From a virus, in IMG/VR virus record IMGVR_UViG_3300035698_021255, positions 1 through 38,506 of that record: a DNA stretch of 38,506 bases. The stretch is one strand, 5' to 3'. A model generated the notes under the pieces. That model made no database searches and had not been told where the DNA came from. It saw nothing but the letters and a program-made list of their open reading frames with translations. The number at the start of each line of letters is the position of its first letter. Positions within the stretch are counted from its first letter, which is position 1. Both the position numbers and the translations under genes were made by a program. Positions 33,540 through 38,506 of this stretch are shown here, piece by piece.

Positions 33540-33923
33540 TCATTCGTTTGTCATATTCTTGCTTTGTTCTTCTGGAGGAGACATTAATTTAAAAAATTCA
33601 TAAATTGAATTAACATCATCTTCCCCAAGTTTTTCCATATTATTCAAAGTTTGTAATTGGATTGAATTTTCGTATGTTTTACCATTATAATTAACCCACA
33701 TTCCAATGGAATCAACCTCGGCATTGTTTTCCAATAATAAATCATTATATATTGAAGTTAATACAACTTCTATTCCATGTTTAATAATGGCTTTTTTAAC
33801 TAATTCATTTATAACTATTGTGGCTGATGATTTTATAATATAATCAGTTTTCTTTTTCTTATTAGTTTCACTAACAGCTTTCATTAGTGAAATTTTTATT
33901 TTATTAAGATTTTTTACTTTCAT
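33540..33923 (-). CDS. Hypothetical protein, 127 aa
   Basis: A basic N-terminal region (MKVKNLNKIKISLMK, then NKKKKTDY) is followed by a mostly helical middle part (NELVKKAIIKHGIEVVL) and an acidic C-terminal part. The tag of its neighbours is absent, but its first residues M-K-V-K-N-L are mildly similar. No family is recognised. It is coupled to the upstream gene by a one-base overlap and precedes a 42-base gap before the next tagged gene. Confidence 0.55.
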   Translation of the reverse strand: MKVKNLNKIKISLMKAVSETNKKKKTDYIIKSSATIVINELVKKAIIKHGIEVVLTSIYNDLLLENNAEVDSIGMWVNYNGKTYENSIQLQTLNNMEKLGEDDVNSIYEFFKLMSPPEEQSKNMTNE

Positions 33924-34432
33924 TATCCTGTACTTTCTATAAAATTAAGATCTTTTTGGGGAATTTTATTAACTTCTGGATAAGATTTGCTTCTTGCTCG
34001 ATGAGTCATAACAAAAAATCCATCTTTATCTGCTCCTAATCCACACCCTTTTAATTTACTTCCCATACTGCCTCTTAAATATGTTACTACACCTTTATTA
34101 TATTTAGTTCCATGAATACCAGATATAATGATTAATGGAACTATTTTATCTTTCATTTCTTTGGGTAGTTTTTTACTTCTTTCAATTTTTCCTTTTACAT
34201 CAAAGGTATCTTCTACAATACTGCGAGATTCACTCATTGGAACTAAGTTATCTTCCCAGTGTTCTTTAGGTTCTTCTATTTTTTGTTTTACGATAAATTT
34301 ATCAATAAGCTCAGCTACTATTGCACAATCATAATGGGCACCTATTGTCACAAACTCATCTCTAGTTGAAAGCCACCCACCAAACCCATAGAGAGCTTCG
34401 CTTGGTGATAATGATTCTTTTACTATTTTCAT
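33923..34432 (-). CDS. Hypothetical protein with tag-like start (MKIVKESL)
   Basis: The 169-aa protein begins MKIVKESLSPSEALYGFGGW. The first eight residues are nearly the same as the tag, but no (L/I)-x-E site follows, so it might be packaged without being cut, or the likeness may reflect a lost site. Then comes YGFGGWLSTRDEFVTIGAH, a segment I have seen in other phage proteins of unknown role, and a C-terminal basic, glycine-rich half (GSMGSKLKGCGLGADKDGFF). The ATG overlaps the SET-protein stop (ATGA). Confidence 0.65.
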   Translation of the reverse strand: MKIVKESLSPSEALYGFGGWLSTRDEFVTIGAHYDCAIVAELIDKFIVKQKIEEPKEHWEDNLVPMSESRSIVEDTFDVKGKIERSKKLPKEMKDKIVPLIIISGIHGTKYNKGVVTYLRGSMGSKLKGCGLGADKDGFFVMTHRARSKSYPEVNKIPQKDLNFIESTG

Positions 34433-35151
34433 CCTTCACCCCCCCTGAAAGCGTGCCCGCTTCTAGCCGGATTCATTGCATTAACAGTTGCTCCAGGTCC
34501 TTGGCTATTTGGAGAGGATCCTCCCTTAACAATTAATTCTCCGGTTACTGTATCTGCGTTTGGCTGTAATCCTATCCCTTCATCTACTTCTCCTTTTATT
34601 TCTTCTGAAGGAGTTTCATTTTTTGGAGCCATTGTACCAAACATAGCTCTTTGCTCCCAATAATCTTTACCATAATTAATTGTTAGTTCTTCATGAGCCT
34701 GTATAATTCTTGCTGCTTTAAAATACATTTGCCTATTTGCTCTATTATATGCATATTCAACATTAGGTTCTTCTGAATGTTTATATAAAGATCCATATCC
34801 TAAAACCAATCCCCACATTCCACCATTTTTCCCTTCTTTTTCAATTTCGAAAATGAAATCTTTTAATCTATCAATAGCTTTTGCTTCATAACCAACAAAA
34901 ATAATCGGAGCAATCTCAATAATTTCTCCTTTTGCAAATTGAGTTTTAGATAACACAGTAAATTCAGCATTGGGACGTTTTGAATAAACAACTCTATTAA
35001 TATTAAAAATTTCTCTTCGAGGTTTTAATAAACCTCCTTGATCAGAAATATGAACAGGTTTTTTACTACCCTTTTTCTTCCCTATTTTTTCATCTTCCTC
35101 ATAGGGGTTAAAAAATCCTTCTTCATCTAATTTTTTAATTTTATAACTCAT
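34429..35151 (-). CDS. SET-domain protein (putative lysine methyltransferase)
   Basis: Residues about 55-170 make a SET domain: NAEFTVLSKTQFAKGEII in the GRG position, SLYKHSEEPNVEYAY (H125-S126, P129-N130) matching the NHSxxPN motif, and AHEELTINYGKDYW (E154-E155-L156, N159-Y160-G161) matching the GEELxxxYG motif. These are the residues that bind S-adenosylmethionine and activate lysine. The N-terminal 50 residues are charged, and the C-terminal 60 are disordered and glycine- and asparagine-rich. SET genes are rare in phages. Its place among packaged-protein candidates raises the idea that it modifies a virion or host protein early on. The target is unknown. Confidence 0.8.
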   Translation of the reverse strand: MSYKIKKLDEEGFFNPYEEDEKIGKKKGSKKPVHISDQGGLLKPRREIFNINRVVYSKRPNAEFTVLSKTQFAKGEIIEIAPIIFVGYEAKAIDRLKDFIFEIEKEGKNGGMWGLVLGYGSLYKHSEEPNVEYAYNRANRQMYFKAARIIQAHEELTINYGKDYWEQRAMFGTMAPKNETPSEEIKGEVDEGIGLQPNADTVTGELIVKGGSSPNSQGPGATVNAMNPARSGHAFRGGEG

Positions 35152-35603
35152 ATTTGTTTATAATTTTTATAATCTTTAAAAGATACAAATCCTTCACCCA
35201 TATCAAATTCTATTGTTTTATCCCTAGTCCCGCCTTCTTTTCTTTTTCTCATTTGCTCTTCCCATTCTTTTCTTTCTTTATCGGGATACATTTCTGGAGG
35301 AAGATGATGTCTTTGTTCGACTTTAGGTACATAGTCTTTCATTTTCTTAAGAGATATTAAAACATATTCAGCCTGATCTTTTAATTTTTCAACATTTTTT
35401 CTGATTCCATAAATATCATCAGGATAAAGTTTTTTAAGAACTCTTAAATTTATTCCATTTTCAAGTTCTATGGCTTCTTCTACTGCATCAATGGTTTCAT
35501 CAATTAATTCAGATTTTCCATTATTTTCTATATCAAAAAAATTCTTTTTAATTTTTTTATATAGTTTTTTAGCTATAAAATATTTTTCTTCTGAAGTTGG
35601 CAT
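35148..35603 (-). CDS. Hypothetical helical protein, 151 aa
   Basis: This is a charged, mostly coiled-coil protein (EEKYFIAKKLYKKIKKNFF, then DAVEEAIELENGINLRV and KLKDQAEYVLISLKKM), with a C-terminal tail containing a H-H-L-P-P-E turn and a stretch of lysine and glutamate. No family is recognised. It overlaps its neighbour by four bases (ATGA) and could be a partner or chaperone of the SET protein or part of the head interior. Confidence 0.6.
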   Translation of the reverse strand: MPTSEEKYFIAKKLYKKIKKNFFDIENNGKSELIDETIDAVEEAIELENGINLRVLKKLYPDDIYGIRKNVEKLKDQAEYVLISLKKMKDYVPKVEQRHHLPPEMYPDKERKEWEEQMRKRKEGGTRDKTIEFDMGEGFVSFKDYKNYKQI

Positions 35604-35605
35604 AA

Positions 35606-36685
35606 TTAATCTTCTTTTTCTTTTTCTTCATCTTTTTCATTATCTTCTTTATCCCAATCTCCTCCTAAATCCATTTTTTCTATATCAGGTCTTCCGTCAA
35701 ATGCAGATTTTATTTGGGTTATATCTCCATATATAATTTCTTTTTGTTCTTTGATTTGTAACCATGGTCTAATAAATAATTCAAGATCTACAGGATTAAT
35801 TTTTGAATCCCACCCTGATAAAGTATATTGATAAGTTCCGGTATATGTAATAACTCTATTACCTGAAACTCCATATTCTAAATTTTCATAATCATTACCA
35901 ATTATTAATCCTTTTGAAGATACCTTTAATCTAGCTCCTGACATACTTAAGTGAGTTTTAATTCTAAACTTACCTTTATCCATTTTTATATTTTGAATTA
36001 GGAAATCTGCATCAGAAATTACTTTTGCATATTTTCTTGTTTCAATAAATGCAGATAATTCTGAAATTATATTATCTAATCTTTTCCATCCAGAAGATCT
36101 TATTAATTGAGTTTTATGTTCATCAATTTTCATTTTAGCTACAGCACCTAATTCTTGCCATTTAGCTTTTAATTCTCCCTTCCCTTTTTCTGAAAGTTCT
36201 ACATTTAGTACAAATCCCGGAGAATCAATTCTTTGATCTATTGCATGTGTATATGCTTGAAAAATATCATCTATTCCTTTATCTAAAATAACCATTTGAT
36301 CTTTTTTATAATCTTGGAGTTCTTTTAAATTGCCTTCCATTGCTGCTTTTGCTTCAACTTCCTTGCCTTCTTCAGTTAATTTATCAACTTTTTTTCTTAA
36401 TTCTTTATATTCTGGATCAATTGTTGCAACTTTTAATTGAAAACTATTTGAAAATTTATCAATAACTTTTTTAGCTTTTTTAATATACCTATTTAAAGAT
36501 TTCTTCATTGTTCGTTTGCCTTTTTTGAAACGTAAAACTCTTGGAACATAAGATAAACCTCTATCTATGATTTTTCCATAAATGCCATCTTCATCACCCT
36601 TTTCTAATATCATAGTTTCTGATACTAATAAAGATTTTTCTTCTGAAGAATACTCATTTAAAGGAATAAAATTATTTTCAGACAT
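35606..36685 (-). CDS. Putative virion-associated protein, 359 aa
   Basis: The first 35 residues contain IPLNEYSSEE, where L-N-E fits a prohead-protease site. Then comes a basic helical part (KGKRTMKKSLNRYIKKAKKV), coiled coil (100-160), and a beta-rich domain (about 230-330; MSGARLKVSSKGLIIGN, VITYTGTYQYTLSGWD) followed by an acidic C-terminal tail. It is made together with the 502-aa gene (8 bases apart). The architecture suits an internal-head or core protein, but no family is recognised. Confidence 0.5.
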   Translation of the reverse strand: MSENNFIPLNEYSSEEKSLLVSETMILEKGDEDGIYGKIIDRGLSYVPRVLRFKKGKRTMKKSLNRYIKKAKKVIDKFSNSFQLKVATIDPEYKELRKKVDKLTEEGKEVEAKAAMEGNLKELQDYKKDQMVILDKGIDDIFQAYTHAIDQRIDSPGFVLNVELSEKGKGELKAKWQELGAVAKMKIDEHKTQLIRSSGWKRLDNIISELSAFIETRKYAKVISDADFLIQNIKMDKGKFRIKTHLSMSGARLKVSSKGLIIGNDYENLEYGVSGNRVITYTGTYQYTLSGWDSKINPVDLELFIRPWLQIKEQKEIIYGDITQIKSAFDGRPDIEKMDLGGDWDKEDNEKDEEKEKED

Positions 36686-36693
36686 ATTTTTTA

Positions 36694-38202
36694 TTATTTT
36701 TTAATTTGATCTAATAATCTACCTTCTTTTCTAACAGCCCATCCTTTTCCAGCGCTTCCTTTAATTTTAACTTGAACTCCATCAGGCAGCCCTTTAACTT
36801 TAGGAGCAGGTCCTAAAACTTCAATTATAATTTTCTCACCATCTACACCATTTTTCTCAGGCTTTTGATAATTCCAGTTTGATCCTTTTGGATAATTCGT
36901 AGGATCAAATCCTTTTGTGGCAGCTTTAATTCGTTTAGATTTGTCTCTTTTAAATACATCTATACCAAGTGGGTATATATTAGTACCTTGAATTAATTTA
37001 CCAGTAGGCATTTTTAATATACCTTTTTCTTTTGACATTTTTACAACTTGAACTTTTCCTTCGGGTATATCTCCATCTTCTTTACCTATTTTTCTTATTT
37101 TAATGTATCTGGTAAATTTTTTATTTTTCTTATCTCTAGTTTCATATGACCAAACTTCACCCACTTCAACTGGCATATCATCACCAATATCAATATCTGT
37201 TTCTGGTTGTGAAATAATTTGAGTTACTGCTTTAGCAAATTCTGCTAGCCCCATATCTGCAGTTCCACTGGCATATGTTTTATCTTCAACTTTTGTAGTG
37301 TCCCACTTATAAGATACAATTTTTTTAGTACTCTCTGACTCTGCAACATCTTTATCTTTTATATCTGTAACTGTAACTGTTAAAGGAGTTGCAAGTTTTT
37401 CATTATTTACTTTATATGTTCCACCTACTTTAACTTCCTCGGGGGTAATTCCATCAACTTCTTTTCCTTCAACTTCTTTTCCTTCTTCATCATCCCCTTC
37501 TTCTTCAACTTCAACATTTTCTTTGGCATCTTTAGATTTATTTTTTAAATTATTTATAAGCTCCTGAACATCATCATTACCGCTTAAACCAATAGTATTT
37601 TTAACAAAATCCACTAAGTTTTCATTATCACCTACAATTTCTCTTATAAATTCATCTTCCTTTTCAATCATTGAATTAAAAGAAATTTGACGTAATTGTA
37701 TAGATAATAGAACCCAATAATTCTCCACCATTAATTTACGTCTGGGACTTAAATTTTTCTCATTAATATATGTCAGAACTCTTTTTTCAAAATTAGATAA
37801 AATTTTATCAATTCCTTTGTTAATATTATCAATTTGCTGTGTTTGCATTTTATTACCACGCTCAATATTTGTTGATAAACTTGTTATTATCTCCTTTTGA
37901 TCCTTTCCTCCTTTTGCTAAAGTCATTATATCATTCAACATCTTTTTCTGATTTTGTAAAATTTCACCATAATATTTTGATATAATATTTTTATTAATGA
38001 TTATTAATGCCTTTTTAGCTACTTTTGTTAATCCCCTAAAAGCTCTTGCTTTTTTTCCAATGATTCCCCCACTTTTGGTATCAAGTTCTCCTTCATTAAG
38101 AGATTCACCAGTTATTTTTTTTACAAATTCATTGATAGAAGATCCCTCAACTTTTAATTGTTCACTCAGAGCGCTATATTCATTAAATTTCAAAGTTTCC
38201 AT
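36694..38202 (-). CDS. Putative packaged or core protein, 502 aa
   Basis: Within the first 40 residues are three sites fitting (L/I)-x-E: ALSE, SINE and SLNE, the last in TGESLNEGE, which shares E-S-L-N-E with the tag on other proteins. A helical part (about 50-215) is followed by a very acidic stretch of E, D and V-E-G-K-E repeats (about 225-255) and by two beta-rich modules with similar turns (GGTYKVNN and GEVWSYET; VTVTDIK and YIKIRKIGK). It is the first gene of the minus-strand operon, next to the divergent promoter region. Size and charge would allow a prohead core protein, but that is a guess. Confidence 0.5.
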   Translation of the reverse strand: METLKFNEYSALSEQLKVEGSSINEFVKKITGESLNEGELDTKSGGIIGKKARAFRGLTKVAKKALIIINKNIISKYYGEILQNQKKMLNDIMTLAKGGKDQKEIITSLSTNIERGNKMQTQQIDNINKGIDKILSNFEKRVLTYINEKNLSPRRKLMVENYWVLLSIQLRQISFNSMIEKEDEFIREIVGDNENLVDFVKNTIGLSGNDDVQELINNLKNKSKDAKENVEVEEEGDDEEGKEVEGKEVDGITPEEVKVGGTYKVNNEKLATPLTVTVTDIKDKDVAESESTKKIVSYKWDTTKVEDKTYASGTADMGLAEFAKAVTQIISQPETDIDIGDDMPVEVGEVWSYETRDKKNKKFTRYIKIRKIGKEDGDIPEGKVQVVKMSKEKGILKMPTGKLIQGTNIYPLGIDVFKRDKSKRIKAATKGFDPTNYPKGSNWNYQKPEKNGVDGEKIIIEVLGPAPKVKGLPDGVQVKIKGSAGKGWAVRKEGRLLDQIKK

Positions 38203-38217
38203 AATAATACATTTTTA

Positions 38218-38231
38218 TTTATTTTATATAT
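38218..38231 (-). promoter_or_regulatory. Promoter-like motif, minus-strand copy of the divergent pair
   Basis: On the minus strand ATATATAAAATAAA ends 15 bases before the start at 38202. It is the third copy of the recurring motif, facing the opposite way to the copy at 38252-38265. Confidence 0.5.
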
Positions 38232-38251
38232 TTAAGAAAAAAATGTGTTGA

Positions 38252-38265
38252 ATATATAAAATAAA
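38252..38265 (+). promoter_or_regulatory. Promoter-like motif, plus-strand copy of the divergent pair
   Basis: ATATATAAAATAAA is located 35 bases before the ATG at 38301 and is preceded by GA as in the 23789 copy. Together with the minus-strand copy, 20 bases away, it forms a symmetrical divergent control region between the two large transcription units. Confidence 0.5.
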
Positions 38266-38300
38266 CCAAACGGTTGAAAACTACAAAAATAAGTGAAAAT

Positions 38301-38506
38301 ATGGAAAAGGTTAAAGAAAGTTTACTTGAATATAATGATTCTAAATTTTTTGATGCTCTTTTTGAAGAAGATCAAAAAGAAGTTGATGAAACTAAAGAAC
38401 TTGATAAAAAAAATATTAAGAAAACTACTCCCCCTAAAGATAATAAAAAACCTAAGCAAAAGAAAAATATATTCGAGGATGGAGAAGATGAAAGTCCAGC
38501 CGAAAA
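38301..38506 (+). CDS. Tagged protein, N-terminal part (3' end outside window)
   Basis: The ATG at 38301 opens a frame to the window end. It begins MEKVKESLLEYNDSKFF, with the tag core V-K-E-S-L-x-E, followed by an acidic and basic low-complexity stretch (KKNIKKTTPPKDNKKPKQKK). L-L-E and L-F-E fit the prohead-protease rule. Such charged, tagged, proline-containing starts occur in core, scaffold and internal proteins of T4-like phages. The rest of the gene is not in view, so its identity is open. Confidence 0.65.
   Translation, partial: MEKVKESLLEYNDSKFFDALFEEDQKEVDETKELDKKNIKKTTPPKDNKKPKQKKNIFEDGEDESPAE

Noticed and set aside
1-38506. CRISPR array, integrase, insertion sequences, rRNA
   Set aside because: No regularly spaced direct repeats outside coding repeats, no recombinase or transposase motifs and no rRNA-like stretch were seen.

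Overview
This window is part of the genome of a large, strictly lytic-looking, T4-like contractile-tailed phage (myovirus), probably infecting a member of the Bacteroidota. The tail evidence is a set of baseplate genes: gp25, a gp6/baseplate-J protein, a gpI/gp7-like wedge protein, a gp53/LysM protein, a hub protein and a gp5/gpV spike. The host guess rests on four points: strong AT richness; no recognisable Shine-Dalgarno sequences, with A-rich leaders instead; a BspA-like (DUF285) repeat domain in a tail protein; and a DUF4494-like small protein. I see no tRNA, rRNA, CRISPR array, integrase or insertion sequence.

Layout. Positions 1-11843 are on the plus strand: the C-terminal end of an amidoligase-like gene, a small membrane protein, a neck-like structural protein, a protein made of two tandem modules, another membrane protein, then after a clear terminator the baseplate wedge block (gp25, gp6, a 98-aa protein, a 1071-aa gp7-like protein), a PKD plus BspA-like adhesin and a small tail-tip protein. 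From 11836 to 38202 everything is on the minus strand. Reading in the direction of transcription from 38202 down: a block of virion or internal-protein genes (502 aa, 359 aa, a SET-domain protein and several proteins with a shared N-terminal tag); a DNA cytosine methyltransferase; a frameshifted gene; a nucleotide kinase; a VWA protein; a zinc ribbon protein; a run of very small genes; an inserted GIY-YIG homing endonuclease; then, after a terminator, the central hub block (826-aa protein, LysM/gp53, hub, repeat-tailed 783-aa protein, spike), a tagged 2H phosphoesterase and a 1105-aa protein with hydrophobic segments. At 38203-38300 two copies of one AT-rich motif face outwards, and a plus-strand gene with the same N-terminal tag begins at 38301.

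Most interesting system. Several otherwise unrelated proteins begin with nearly the same short peptide, roughly M-K-I/V-I/V-K-E-S-L-x-E-F-L/I-N-E. It looks like the capsid targeting sequence of T4 internal head proteins, which the prohead protease cuts after (L/I)-x-E. Here the tag sits on a 2H phosphoesterase (the fold of the anti-CBASS enzyme Acb1), a DUF5661-like protein, a basic protein and others. I infer a set of capsid-packaged proteins, at least one of which could be injected to destroy cyclic-nucleotide or RNA signals at the start of infection. The tag is seen in the sequence; packaging and function are inference.
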